This document shows, in pieces, positions 20,274 through 29,287 of a stretch of DNA of 64,000 nt. Position 1 is the stretch's first letter, and every line of letters begins with the position of its first letter. The stretch is taken from NCBI RefSeq assembly GCF_000019165.1, contig NC_010337.2, positions 62,001 through 126,000 on the forward strand, given 5' to 3'. Under the pieces are notes generated by a model. It saw only the letters and a program-made list of their open reading frames with translations. It ran no database searches and was not told the origin of the DNA. Position numbers and translations under genes: made by a program. This stretch comes from Heliomicrobium modesticaldum Ice1 (GTDB lineage Bacteria; Bacillota; Desulfitobacteriia; Heliobacteriales; Heliobacteriaceae).

Positions 20274-20570
20274 CTAATACTTCCGGGCAATATCAGAAAC
20301 ACGGCTCAACCAAAGCGCCAGCAACAGCAGATACCCGAAGAAGTAAACATAGGCAAACCGTTCGGGGATCGCCGGCCCTGCCAGGATCAACAGCAGTGAC
20401 ACGGCCCCGATGGCGATAAATTGGTTTGCCACCCAACGGACGAGGCCCTCCTTGTCCTTCGCTGCATCGTAACCGGCCAACCACTCCACCGTCTTTCCCT
20501 TTTTGAGGGCGAATCCCCAAGCGAGAAAAAAGACCATGTTGAAGAGCGGGAGCAGGATGTTCACTTTCAT
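20274..20570 (-). CDS. Small three-helix membrane protein, DUF3784-like
   Basis: A 98-residue protein with three hydrophobic segments: ILLPLFNMVFFLAWGFAL near the N-terminus, FIAIGAVSLLLILAGPA in the middle and FAYVYFFGYLLLLALWL near the end. A short soluble loop GYDAAKDKEGLVRW connects the first two. The arrangement and the loop sequence resemble DUF3784 proteins, which have no known function. ATG 20570 has GGGAGGAA upstream; the longer frame to 20648 has no supporting features. It stands alone between metX and the acyl-CoA synthetase. Confidence 0.68.
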   Translation of the reverse strand: MKVNILLPLFNMVFFLAWGFALKKGKTVEWLAGYDAAKDKEGLVRWVANQFIAIGAVSLLLILAGPAIPERFAYVYFFGYLLLLALWLSRVSDIARKY

Positions 20571-20595
20571 ACCATTTCCTCCCTTTCCATAGGAA

Positions 20596-20618
20596 AAGGG
20601 GCAGCCACGGCGCCCCTT
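20596..20618 (-). terminator. Terminator-like hairpin after metX
   Basis: AAGGGGC and GCCCCTT form a 7-bp stem around nine bases; on the minus strand it continues TTTTCC. It lies between metX and the small membrane protein gene. The T-tract is weak. Confidence 0.5.
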
Positions 20619-20740
20619 CTTGCGGATGTTCTGCTTCGACTGTTGCATGGTCTGGTTTCTTTCGACGGGGCTCTTTAGGTTGCGGCGGCATAGCTGCTAA
20701 GCTAACCGCCTTTCATGCCGCCTGTTGACATCCGCCTCTG

Positions 20741-21916
20741 CTACAGCTGCCGCATGTCGGCGAGCTCATTGACAAAAGACGCCACAAGGGGGCGCATCCG
20801 TTCAAACTCGATCAAGAAGGCGTCGTGTCCATGAGGGCTTTTCAGTTCCCAGTAGCGGGCGTCACAACCGGCCTTTTTCATGATCTCGGCCATCTCGATC
20901 ATATAGACAGGCGGGTAGAGCCAATCGGAATCGACGCCGATGAAAAGTGTCCGGGCGGTGATGGAGGCGAGTGCCTTCTCGTAGCCGCCGCGGCCACGGC
21001 CCACATCAAGTAAGTCCATGGCCTTGCAGAGGTAAATATAGGTGTTGGCGTCGAAACGTCGGACCAATTTGTCGCCCTGGTAGTGCAGGTAGCTCTCGAT
21101 CTCGAAGCGGTTGTTAAAATCAAAGTATGCCTTCGGCTGGTTGTTCGTCATCCGCCGGCCGAACCGGGCGGTGAAGAGTTCGTCGCTGCGGTAGGTGACC
21201 ATGCCGAGCATCCGGGCGATGGCGAGGCCCTGGGCCGGCCCTTTTCCGGGCGCGTAGTCGCCACCGTTCCAGGCGGGATCGAGCATGATCGTCTGGCGCA
21301 TGATCTCGTTGAAGGCGATGCCCATGGCCGTCATGCGGCCGGCTGTGGCGATGGGCAGCAGGCCGTCCATCATGTCCGGATAGGTGACGCCCCATTCCAG
21401 GACCTGCATGCCACCCATGGAGCCGCCAGCCACGAGCAGCAACCGCTCGATGCCTAGGTGATCGATGAGCGCCTTCTGCACACGCACCATGTCTCGGATG
21501 GTGTAGACGGGAAAGTTCATCCCATAGGGACGTCCCGTTGCCGGATTGATGCTGGCCGGGCCCGTCGTTCCTCGGCAGCCACCGAGCACGTTAGAACAGA
21601 TGATGAAAAAGCGGTTCGTGTCAAAGGGCTTGCCCGGTCCGATCAGGTCATCCCACCAGCCCGGCGTTTTTTCAGACGGGTGGTTCTTGCCGGCAGCATG
21701 ATGATCCCCCGTTAATGCATGGGCGATCAGGATGGCGTTGGAGCGTTCCCTGTTCAAGACGCCATAAGTCTCATAGACCACCGTGATGGGGCCGAGCCGG
21801 CTGCCTGATTCCAGCACAAAGGCGTCAGACCCCTCGGCGAAGGTAAATGTTTGGGGTTGGACGATCCCTTCGCGACTTTCCATCGTTCCCCAGTTGGCAA
21901 CGGCCCCAGTGCTCAT
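20741..21916 (-). CDS. metX: Homoserine O-acetyltransferase
   Basis: Acetylates homoserine with acetyl-CoA for methionine synthesis. The 391-residue alpha/beta-hydrolase has the nucleophile elbow VAGGSMGGMQVLEW with the active serine, the LTGDHHAAG segment with GWWDDLIGPGK, and the C-terminal D and H of the triad (VDSDWLYPP and SPHGHDAFL). Gly-Gly-Ser-Met-Gly-Gly is characteristic of MetX. It lies 15 bases downstream of metY in one operon controlled by the SAM riboswitch, so the two consecutive steps from homoserine to homocysteine are co-regulated. ATG 21916 has only a weak ribosome site, which suits reading through from metY. Confidence 0.95.
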   Translation of the reverse strand: MSTGAVANWGTMESREGIVQPQTFTFAEGSDAFVLESGSRLGPITVVYETYGVLNRERSNAILIAHALTGDHHAAGKNHPSEKTPGWWDDLIGPGKPFDTNRFFIICSNVLGGCRGTTGPASINPATGRPYGMNFPVYTIRDMVRVQKALIDHLGIERLLLVAGGSMGGMQVLEWGVTYPDMMDGLLPIATAGRMTAMGIAFNEIMRQTIMLDPAWNGGDYAPGKGPAQGLAIARMLGMVTYRSDELFTARFGRRMTNNQPKAYFDFNNRFEIESYLHYQGDKLVRRFDANTYIYLCKAMDLLDVGRGRGGYEKALASITARTLFIGVDSDWLYPPVYMIEMAEIMKKAGCDARYWELKSPHGHDAFLIEFERMRPLVASFVNELADMRQL

Positions 21917-21931
21917 TCGGATCCCGCCTTC

Positions 21932-23227
21932 TTACGCCCGGCCTTCGGCGGCCCGCAGCGCCTGAGCAAGGTCTTCTATCAAGTCGTCCGGATCTTCCAG
22001 ACCGATGGAGAGGCGCACCAGATCGGGGCTGACGCCGGCGGCGCGCAAAGCCTCCTCGGAGAGCTGGCTGTGGGTTGTCGACGCCGGATGGATGACGAGA
22101 GACTTGGCGTCGCCTACGTTGGCCAGGTGGGAGAAGATCTGCAGGCTGTCGATGAAACGGCGGCCCGCTTCCACGCCGCCTTTGATGCCGAAGGTGAGGA
22201 TGGCGCCGGCGCCCTTGGGCAAGTACTTTTTCGCCAGATCGCAGGAGGCGTGGTCGCTGCACTCGGGATAGGAAACCCAGCTGACCAGCGGGTGGTTCCG
22301 CAGGAAGTCGACGACGCGGCGGGTGTTGCTCACATGGCGCTCCATCCGCAGGGAGAGAGTCTCCACACCGAGGAGCAGCAGAAAGGCGTTGAAGGGGCTG
22401 ATGCAGTTACCCATGTCACGCAGGAGTTGCACCCTGGCCTTGACGACGAAGGCTGCCGGACCGATGTCCTTGGCGTAGACGATGCCGTGGTAGCTCGGGT
22501 CGGGGTTGATGAACCCGGGAAACTTGTCGTTCTGGGTCCAGTCGAACTTGCCCGAATCGACGATGACACCGCCGATGGCGATACCGTGACCGCCGATGAA
22601 TTTGGTGGCCGAGTAGACGACGATGTCGGCGCCGAAGTCGATAGGCCGGCAGAGAGCGGGCGTGCCGAAAGTGTTGTCGACGATGAGAGGGATGCCGGCT
22701 TCATGAGCCACGGCGGCGACAGCCTCGATGTCGAGCACGTCACACTTGGGGTTGCCGATAGTCTCGCCGTAGATGGCCTTCGTCTTTTCGTTGATGGCGG
22801 CTCGGAAATTGTCAGGGTTCGAGGGATCGACAAAGCGGATCTTGACGCCGAGGCGAGGCAGCGTGTGGGTGAAAAGATTGTAGGTGCCGCCGTAGAGGCT
22901 GGTGGCAGCGACGATCTCATCACCGGCAGCGCATATGTTCAGGATGGATAGGGTGATAGCCGACTGACCCGAGGAGAGGGCGAGCGCGCCGACACCGCCG
23001 TCGAGGGCAGCGAGCCGTTTTTCCAACACGTCCGTCGTCGGGTTGTCGATGCGCGTGTAGATGTGGCCGGGCTCTTTCAAGGCAAAGAGGTTAGCGGCAT
23101 GGTCCACATCGCGAAACACATAGGAAGTAGTCTGATAAATCGGAACTGCCCGGGAAAGGGTGTCCTGGTCGGGCACATGGCCTTCGTGCAGGGCGATCGT
23201 GTCAAAGCGCCATTTTTTCTCTGTCAT
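21932..23227 (-). CDS. metY: O-acetylhomoserine sulfhydrylase
   Basis: PLP enzyme that turns O-acetylhomoserine and sulfide into homocysteine. 431 residues. The fold-type I signature around the PLP lysine is [13 protein letters not shown], and the substrate region [18 protein letters not shown] and the [13 protein letters not shown] stretch identify the Cys/Met-metabolism family. The length and N-terminus ([14 protein letters not shown]) fit the OAH sulfhydrylase branch rather than cystathionine synthase. ATG 23227 is preceded by AAGGGAG; the open frame extends to 23260 without homology. First gene after the SAM-I riboswitch. Confidence 0.95.
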   Translation of the reverse strand: MTEKKWRFDTIALHEGHVPDQDTLSRAVPIYQTTSYVFRDVDHAANLFALKEPGHIYTRIDNPTTDVLEKRLAALDGGVGALALSSGQSAITLSILNICAAGDEIVAATSLYGGTYNLFTHTLPRLGVKIRFVDPSNPDNFRAAINEKTKAIYGETIGNPKCDVLDIEAVAAVAHEAGIPLIVDNTFGTPALCRPIDFGADIVVYSATKFIGGHGIAIGGVIVDSGKFDWTQNDKFPGFINPDPSYHGIVYAKDIGPAAFVVKARVQLLRDMGNCISPFNAFLLLLGVETLSLRMERHVSNTRRVVDFLRNHPLVSWVSYPECSDHASCDLAKKYLPKGAGAILTFGIKGGVEAGRRFIDSLQIFSHLANVGDAKSLVIHPASTTHSQLSEEALRAAGVSPDLVRLSIGLEDPDDLIEDLAQALRAAEGRA

Positions 23228-23294
23228 GGCTGTGCTCCCTTCTCGTCTTTCATCAATCATAAACGCCCTTCAAGGAGGATACGGGCGGGATGCG

Positions 23295-23455
23295 AAAACC
23301 CCCTGCGCAGACGCAGGGGGTATACTTCTATCCGCCTCATCTGCCAGGACGAACTGCGTCCTGAAGGAATTGGCACCATGTCGCATCGATTCCCACTATC
23401 TGCGACGGGTTGCCGGGTTTCATCGGGCCCTTTCCCTCCACCTCTCTGGATGAGT
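23295..23455 (-). promoter_or_regulatory. SAM-I (S-box) riboswitch with terminator
   Basis: On the minus strand the leader carries the S-box core: CTCATC (P1), AGAGAGGTGGAGGGA, GGGCCCGATGAAACCCGGCA, then GGTGCCAATTCC and the closing GATGAG that pairs with CTCATC (23336-23341 with 23449-23454). It is followed by a strong terminator, CCCCCTGCG / CGCAGGGGG with a four-base loop (23299-23320) and TTTT. SAM binding would favour the terminator and switch off metY-metX. Confidence 0.93.
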
Positions 23456-23501
23456 GTCTTCAATTTTCGGCCTACCCTGAATAGGTAAGCGCTTGAAGAT
23501 T

Positions 23502-23530
23502 ATTGTACCCGTGGCGACAGTCGCCGTCAA
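23502..23530 (-). promoter_or_regulatory. Promoter of the met operon
   Basis: TTGACG (23525-23530) and TACAAT (23502-23507) are separated by 17 bases, a good sigma-A promoter. It lies about 45 bases upstream of the riboswitch core. Confidence 0.78.
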
Positions 23531-23739
23531 TTGAAAAATGAAAGGTAACAGAAATTTTACTGACCTGTACTGCCGTGGAAGCTTCTCCCGTCCCGTTTCA
23601 ATTTTTCTTCCCCTCTGAATAGAGGGAATGGCTCGTTCCCGTGGAATAAATCATCGCTGTCGGTTCGACATTACAGGCGAACGACGGGCGGACCACTTGT
23701 CGAACTTCAGCTCGACGTGAAAAAGAAGGAGGCTCTCTG

Positions 23740-24651
23740 TTGCGTGCTCGCTGGTTGAAACCGCTTTTTCTGTGCCTGCTGGTCTTCACCTTGGCGCTGA
23801 CGGGCTGCTCCAAACCGTCGCCTAGTGCAAAAATTCCCGGTTCGGGCGAAGCGCCGTCCACAGCGACGACACAGGCCACCTCTGTCCAAGAGGTATTGCG
23901 CGTCCATTTCATCGATGTGGGTCAAGCGGACTCCATCCTGATCCAATCCCCCGCCGGACGTTTTGTCCTTGTCGACGGAGGCAATATCGATGACGGCCAA
24001 CAGGTCGTCGATTACCTGAAGCGCCAGGGGGTCAAAGAACTGGCCGCGATCGTGGCCACGCACCCCCATGAGGATCACATTGGAGGACTTGATAAAGTCC
24101 TCAGAAGCTTCCCCGTCGGCCAGGTATACATGCCCAAGGCGACGACAACCACAAAAACCTTTGCCTATTTTTTAAACGCCGTAAAGTCGAGCGGCGCCAA
24201 ACGGGTGGAAGCGAAAGGCGGCGTAAAGTTGGATGTGCCCGATATGGACGGCACCTTTCTGGCGCCGAACGGAACGGATTATGAAGAGATGAACGATTAC
24301 AGCGCCGTCCTTAAGGTCACCTACGGCAAGATTTCCTTCCTGCTGATGGGCGACGCCGAGGCAAAATCGGAAGCAGAAATGCTGGCCCGGGGATATGATC
24401 TGAAAGCCGATGTGCTGAAGGTAGGGCATCACGGCAGCAGCAGTTCCACCACAAGCCCCTTCCTGAAGGCGGTATCGCCCAGATATGCCTTCATTCCGGT
24501 GGGCGATGGCAACGACTACGGCCATCCCCACAAGAAAACCCTCGACAAACTGGCCAAAGCCGGCGTCGAGGTCTTCCGGGCAGATAAAAACGGCACGGTT
24601 GTGGCCACTTGTGACGGAAACAAGGTCAGCTTTGAACCGGAAAAACGGTAA
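23740..24651 (+). CDS. ComEC-like MBL-fold lipoprotein
   Basis: A 303-residue secreted lipoprotein with a metallo-beta-lactamase domain like the C-terminal domain of ComEC/Rec2. A signal peptide ends in LALTGCSKP, a lipobox (about residues 18-24), followed by a Ser/Thr/Pro linker. The domain begins LRVHFIDVGQADSILI and has THPHEDHIGG for metal binding, LLMGDAEA and VGHHGSSSSTT. It is therefore an outer-face enzyme, perhaps a nuclease or phosphodiesterase. TTG 23740 has GGAGG upstream. There is no ComEC channel gene nearby, so it is a stand-alone member. Confidence 0.87.
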   Translation: MRARWLKPLFLCLLVFTLALTGCSKPSPSAKIPGSGEAPSTATTQATSVQEVLRVHFIDVGQADSILIQSPAGRFVLVDGGNIDDGQQVVDYLKRQGVKELAAIVATHPHEDHIGGLDKVLRSFPVGQVYMPKATTTTKTFAYFLNAVKSSGAKRVEAKGGVKLDVPDMDGTFLAPNGTDYEEMNDYSAVLKVTYGKISFLLMGDAEAKSEAEMLARGYDLKADVLKVGHHGSSSSTTSPFLKAVSPRYAFIPVGDGNDYGHPHKKTLDKLAKAGVEVFRADKNGTVVATCDGNKVSFEPEKR

Positions 24652-24737
24652 AAAGCCCCAATGACAGAATGAACATGAGCAAAAATAAAGCAGAGCAGCA
24701 GCACCTGTCCGCTTCACCAGCGGGCAAGGAAACTTAT

Positions 24738-24766
24738 GAGTCGGGATGAAGGCCCGGCTCTTTTTT
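24738..24766 (+). terminator. Terminator after the MBL lipoprotein gene
   Basis: GAGTCGGG pairs with CCCGGCTC (one G-T) around seven bases, followed by six T. Confidence 0.8.
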
Positions 24767-24895
24767 GTTTTCCTCTCTCTATTCGTTTTGGAACTTGCTC
24801 TTCTATTTTCAGGGAAAGGCGAATAAATAGGTATAGCTGGTTGATTTTTCCATTTTTTATCTCTCTCGGTACCCATTATTGGCGGAGGTGGTTCT

Positions 24896-26038
24896 TTGAA
24901 ACGTTCGGTCCGGTCCTGTCTGTTGGTCTTTGCCCTCGTTCAGGTCTTCGCCTGCAGTGAGGCGGAAGCGCTGCCCTCGCACAAAGCGCCCCCGTCGATG
25001 CCACCACCGGCGGCGCTGGCTGCCCTTTTACCTGGCGCGACGACTGCCTCTTCGCCTTCCGGCTTGACACCGGCTATCCCGACTTCGACCGGGGCAACCC
25101 CACCGGGGAAAACCTCGTCGACGGCTGCCTCTTTTGCCGCGGGATCGACAACGCCAGCAGCATCAACACCCTCCAAGGTCACTTTGCCCACACCTACGGC
25201 TACGTCGCCAGGCACCGTTGAGCCGGCTGCTCCCGCTGTCCCCACTAACCCTGTTCCCTTGGTTGAACCGGTCCCGGCTCATCCCGCTACCTCTAATCCC
25301 CCGGCGGCGAACCCTGTTGCTCCTCTTTTAACGGGCGGAACCATCACCCTGTACATCGGAGAAGAGACGTTTGTTTTCCTCCCGAATAAAAAAATTGGCG
25401 CCGTAGATGGCAGCAACTGGACGTACATACCCTCGAAGGATCCCAAAGAGGCACGCCTTGCCGCCGTACGCTTTGCCGATTCGCTCCCCAGTCATATCCG
25501 GCTCCGCGAGGGCGCTGTCGACATGATCACCGATGCCCTGACCGCGGCAATAGACACCGAAGTGGCCGTCCCCTCCTGGCGCCTCGCCTCCGATGTCCTG
25601 CTTTCCATGGCCCAAGTCAGCGCAGCCGGCGGGAAAAACGCCTCCGTGGCGCTCGACCACATTGACGGGCTGGTGCTACAACCGCATGAAGTCTTTTCCT
25701 TCAATAAGGCAGTCGGTCCCCGTAATGCGCACAACGGATTCGGACCCGGCAAGGTCCTCGTCGGCAATCGATACATCACCGAAATGGGCGGTGGCATCTG
25801 TTTCTCTTCCACCATCGTCCACCAGGCAGTCGTCCATGCCGATGAACAAAGCGGTCTGAAAGTCATCGAACGCCACCGGCACAGCCGCCCGGCGCCTTAC
25901 GTGGAGGCGGGCGGCGACGCCACCGTCTATTACGGTGTTATGGACTACAAGTTCCGCAACGGCGCCTACATGATCGCCATTGAAAAACAGAAGACAGACG
26001 ACGGAATGGGCCTCCGCTTCTGGCGAGCGGTCAACTGA
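24896..26038 (+). CDS. VanW-family secreted protein
   Basis: 380 residues: a signal peptide (LLVFALVQVFACSEAEA), a ~120-residue Ala/Pro/Thr/Ser-rich linker, then a VanW-like domain. That domain has HEVFSFNKAVGPRNAHNGFGPGK and NRYITEMGGGICFSST, the hallmark of the family, where the usual reading is GGGICQVSST; here Q-V is replaced by F-S. VanW proteins occur with glycopeptide resistance genes and in spore or envelope contexts, but their activity is unknown. A possible lipobox is not clear. TTG 24896 follows GGAGGTGG. It stands alone between two terminators. Confidence 0.8.
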   Translation: MKRSVRSCLLVFALVQVFACSEAEALPSHKAPPSMPPPAALAALLPGATTASSPSGLTPAIPTSTGATPPGKTSSTAASFAAGSTTPAASTPSKVTLPTPTATSPGTVEPAAPAVPTNPVPLVEPVPAHPATSNPPAANPVAPLLTGGTITLYIGEETFVFLPNKKIGAVDGSNWTYIPSKDPKEARLAAVRFADSLPSHIRLREGAVDMITDALTAAIDTEVAVPSWRLASDVLLSMAQVSAAGGKNASVALDHIDGLVLQPHEVFSFNKAVGPRNAHNGFGPGKVLVGNRYITEMGGGICFSSTIVHQAVVHADEQSGLKVIERHRHSRPAPYVEAGGDATVYYGVMDYKFRNGAYMIAIEKQKTDDGMGLRFWRAVN

Positions 26039-26119
26039 TCGATAGTCGGGACATCCGCTTCCGATGAAAAGTCCATTTAAAAACTATATTCATCCGAACC
26101 GTTCGGACTGACTGCACGA

Positions 26120-26151
26120 CCGCTGGGTTCTACCGGAATCCAGCGGTTTTT
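26120..26151 (+). terminator. Terminator after the VanW-like gene
   Basis: CCGCTGG and CCAGCGG form a 7-bp stem with a 13-base loop, followed by TTTTT. Confidence 0.75.
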
Positions 26152-26172
26152 GCTCTCGCCATCATGACGGTG

Positions 26173-27087
26173 TTACCCGTCGTTCCGATCGCGAAGCAAG
26201 GTCCTCTTGCGGAGGGTGGCGCACTCGCATCCCGGATGCCCATCGCCCTGTTTCTCCGGCAAGGACTCGAGTGCCATGAGCAAACGACGCCCAGCAGGCT
26301 CCGACTCCTCGTAAAAGATGTCCTTCAGTTCCTGGTGGGACCAGTCGGTGATCACCCCTTCAGCGTAGTTGACCACCAGTTCGAGACGGGCATAGCAGGC
26401 GCCGATCTCTCGGGCGAGATAGACCTCCGGCGCCACGCTCTGACCGATCACATCGCCGCCGGCCATACGGAAAAAACGCACCTCGGCCGGGCTCTCGAAA
26501 TGGCGGCCGTCGGTGACTACGTAATTAGAACGGTCAAAGACGCGCCCTTTGCCGGGCAGCGCCTCAGAAGCGTCGATGAAAGCGCGGCGCAAAAGGGGGC
26601 AGAAAGGTTGGCGCATGATGCAGAGGGTCGGCGTCCCCAGATCGACATCCTTGCGCATGGAAAAGTCGATGTAATCGTGAGGGATGACGAGGTCGCGCGG
26701 GCGCAGCAGTTCATTGATCGCCCCGACGCCGCCCTCGGAAAGGATCTGTTTGACGCCGGCCTGCTGGAAGACCCAGAAGATCTGCCGCGAGGCGTCGGCC
26801 CGCTTCACCCCCGGCCGCCATCCGTGCATGACACAGGTGAGGGCGCGCCGCCCCTTTAACTCAAAGTAGACAAAGGCGGGGCTAGGGCCGAAGGGCGTCT
26901 CCCACCCCGGGTATGTCTCCAGCACCGTCAGGCCCGGCACATTGAGAGCCTCAGGAAAGCGCAGCGAATTAGTGCTTGATCCGCCGATGATCGCAAAAGG
27001 AGCGGCGGGGATAGACGCGGAAGAAAGCATGGCCATAACCTCCATCGGCATCTGAGATTTCTCGTTCATCTCTCTGTCATGTCCCAT
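26173..27087 (-). CDS. Purine nucleoside / methylthio-nucleoside phosphorylase
   Basis: A 304-residue MTAP/PNP-family (NP-2) phosphorylase that cleaves a purine nucleoside with phosphate. IIGGSSTNSLRFPEAL holds the phosphate-binding Ser/Thr of the group, LSEGGVGAIN and DLVIPHDYIDF are typical, and GGDVIGQSVAPEVYLAREIG contains the signature helix. The base-contact segment reads LVVNYAEG; family comparison (recalled) links Asn here to 6-oxopurines and Asp to adenine, so inosine, guanosine or methylthioinosine may be preferred over methylthioadenosine. ATG 27087 and the ATG six codons in are both possible starts. No mtn or mtnK genes are adjacent. Confidence 0.85.
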   Translation of the reverse strand: MGHDREMNEKSQMPMEVMAMLSSASIPAAPFAIIGGSSTNSLRFPEALNVPGLTVLETYPGWETPFGPSPAFVYFELKGRRALTCVMHGWRPGVKRADASRQIFWVFQQAGVKQILSEGGVGAINELLRPRDLVIPHDYIDFSMRKDVDLGTPTLCIMRQPFCPLLRRAFIDASEALPGKGRVFDRSNYVVTDGRHFESPAEVRFFRMAGGDVIGQSVAPEVYLAREIGACYARLELVVNYAEGVITDWSHQELKDIFYEESEPAGRRLLMALESLPEKQGDGHPGCECATLRKRTLLRDRNDG

Positions 27088-27165
27088 CTGTGTCTCGTTC
27101 GCTAGACTTTCGTCTTGATGAAAGTTTCACCGGGAGACCGTCGAACTATGGGGCGGCAAGGCAAG

Positions 27166-27185
27166 AGCCGGGCAAAAGCCCGGCT
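27166..27185 (-). terminator. Terminator-like hairpin after the second phosphofructokinase
   Basis: AGCCGGGC-AAAA-GCCCGGCT is a perfect 8-bp stem with a four-base loop in the gap between the two genes. No T-tract follows on the minus strand, so it may be a pause or mRNA-stabilising hairpin instead. Confidence 0.45.
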
Positions 27186-27259
27186 TGCGCTGTTTTCCCG
27201 AAACCATGTCCTTATCCAGAAACCCATTATGGGTAAGACATTCCCCTTTCACTGCATCT

Positions 27260-28354
27260 TCAATCACCGAAAGAGATCCCTACAGACTTGGCTGCCTGAA
27301 CGATTTGACCGTCCGGGTTCACCTGCTTGGCCGTGCCGACGGCCTCTTCCAAGGGCACCGGCAGGATCTTCGGTGTCCGCAAGGCCACCATCTTGCCGAA
27401 CTGTCCGCTCATGATGGCATCGACGGCAGCCGAACCGTAACGAGTGCTGAGGATGCGGTCCTCCGCCGTCGGTGAGCCACCCCGTTGGACGTGGCCGAGG
27501 ACGGTGACGCGCGTCTCCATCCCGGTGCACATCTCCAATTTCTGAGCCACCACATGGCCGACGCCGCCAAGACGGACGGGGTCGTGGCTCTGGGCCACCA
27601 ACTTCTGGACGACCAACTCGCCGCCGATCTCCTTAGCCCCCTCGGCGATGACGACGATGGAGAATTTGCGTCCTCGCTCAGCCCGGGCGCGGATATGGTC
27701 ACAGACCTTGCCCAGGTCAAAGGGGATTTCGGGAATCAGGATCACATCGGCCCCACCGGCCAGCCCCGAGTAGAGGGCGATCCAGCCGGCGTAACGACCC
27801 ATAACCTCCAGGATCATGATCCGGTGGTGGGACTCAGCGGTGGTATGGAGCTTGTCGATAGCCTCGGTGGCCGTGGTGACGGCCGAATCAAAGCCGAAAG
27901 TGACATCGGTGGCCGAGAGGTCATTGTCGATCGTCTTGGGAACACCGACGACGGGGATGCCTTTTTTGTGAAATTCAAGGGCGATGGACAGGCTGCCGTC
28001 GCCGCCGATGATGACCAATGCGTCGATGCCCCGCTTTTTCATATTGACGATACACTGCTCCGAGCGGTCCTCAAAGGTCAGTTGTCCATCCTTTTCGACA
28101 GCATAGCGAAAGGGGTTATCCCGGTTGGTCGTGCCGAGGATAGTGCCGCCCCGGTGCAGGATGCCGGAGACGCTCGACTCGGTGAGCGGCTCCATCACGT
28201 CATTGACGAGTCCGTAAAAACCGTCGATGATGCCGACAACCTCCAGGTCGTAGCGCCGAATGGCCGTTTTGACCACGGCGCGGATGACGGCGTTCAGCCC
28301 TGGACAATCGCCGCCGCCGGTCAACACCCCGATGCGCTTGATCTGGCCTTGCAT
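27260..28354 (-). CDS. 6-phosphofructokinase, second type (clade with Lys in PKTIDND)
   Basis: A 364-residue phosphofructokinase of a different branch from pfkA. GVLTGGGDCPGLNAVIRA starts the protein; GGDGS occurs near residue 105 and PKTIDNDLSATD near residue 127. The glycine in GGDG points to ATP use, while the lysine in PKTIDND is typical of PPi-dependent and of group III ('mixed') enzymes. The phosphoryl donor is therefore not settled. ATG 28354 is favoured because of GAAAGGGG upstream; the open frame to 28498 has unrelated sequence. It is alone on the minus strand between trmL and the nucleoside phosphorylase. Confidence 0.88.
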   Translation of the reverse strand: MQGQIKRIGVLTGGGDCPGLNAVIRAVVKTAIRRYDLEVVGIIDGFYGLVNDVMEPLTESSVSGILHRGGTILGTTNRDNPFRYAVEKDGQLTFEDRSEQCIVNMKKRGIDALVIIGGDGSLSIALEFHKKGIPVVGVPKTIDNDLSATDVTFGFDSAVTTATEAIDKLHTTAESHHRIMILEVMGRYAGWIALYSGLAGGADVILIPEIPFDLGKVCDHIRARAERGRKFSIVVIAEGAKEIGGELVVQKLVAQSHDPVRLGGVGHVVAQKLEMCTGMETRVTVLGHVQRGGSPTAEDRILSTRYGSAAVDAIMSGQFGKMVALRTPKILPVPLEEAVGTAKQVNPDGQIVQAAKSVGISFGD

Positions 28355-28515
28355 CCACATACCCCTTTCTTCATTCCGGGTTCCCCGAATCACCGGGAAG
28401 TCGCTGTGCCGTACCGAATCCACTTTGCTGCACCCGAACCGATTCTGAGTCAAAGCCCTGCTGTTTTTTTCGATCCAATCATGCCCTGGGCCGACCATAC
28501 CCGATTGGGCGCCCT

Positions 28516-28977
28516 TTACACCAGTCCCGCAAACCCGTTTTGGCGCAATCCCTCAAAAACGACGACAGCGACCGCGTTAGACAGGTTCAGCGATCGGGCA
28601 TCCGCCACCAGCGGGATGCGGGCCACTCGTTCCGGCCATTCGCTCAAGATCTCTTCGGACAACCCCTTCGTCTCTTTGCCGAAGACGAAGAAATCGCCAG
28701 GCCGATAGGCGAACTCATGGTAGGCCTTTTTCCCTTTGGTGCTCAACAAGAGGAGGTTGGCCTGCCCGTGCTTTTCGAGAAAGGCCGCCCAGTTATCATG
28801 AACATGGACCTTGACCAGGTGCCAATAGTCCAGTCCGGCCCGTTTGAGTTGCTTGTCGTCGATGGAAAAGCCGAGCGGTTTGATCAGGTGCAGTTCGCAG
28901 CCGGTTCCGGCGCAGAGCCGGGCCACATTGCCTGTGTTCGGGGGGATCTCCGGTTCTACCAGCACGATGTGAAACAA
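28516..28977 (-). CDS. trmL: tRNA (cytidine/uridine-34 2'-O)-methyltransferase
   Basis: A 153-residue SPOUT methyltransferase that modifies the wobble base of leucine tRNAs. FHIVLVEPEIPPNTGNVARLCAGTG carries the N-x-x-N-x-x-R motif; the deep-knot AdoMet region is DFFVFGKETKGLSEEIL and IPLVADARSLNLSNAVAV. TTG 28977 with GGAGTG upstream gives the usual ~155-residue size; a longer open frame extends to 29166 but encodes no conserved sequence. Monocistronic, divergent from the aconitase gene. Confidence 0.92.
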   Translation of the reverse strand: MFHIVLVEPEIPPNTGNVARLCAGTGCELHLIKPLGFSIDDKQLKRAGLDYWHLVKVHVHDNWAAFLEKHGQANLLLLSTKGKKAYHEFAYRPGDFFVFGKETKGLSEEILSEWPERVARIPLVADARSLNLSNAVAVVVFEGLRQNGFAGLV

Positions 28978-29287
28978 TGTTGTCGACACTCCATCTGCTT
29001 TGATGAATTGGCAAAAAGCAGCCCAATGGCACGAGGTAACAGTTCTCCCCGTTTTGTGAAAAATCCTTCCCGCCGATCGGCCTGACGGGGTTCCTGTACC
29101 CCTTTCTGTGTTGTTCATGTATAGTGGATACACGCCCGCAGCGCCTTGTCCATCAAGCCTTTCCAATGCTATACTTTCCTACTGTAACGGACACTGCGAC
29201 AACAGCGTCGTCATCCATATTTCCTATTATCGCGTCGCTTGCAGACCCAGAGAAGCAGTGACTGAGCACTATGGAGGAGGGAAATCT

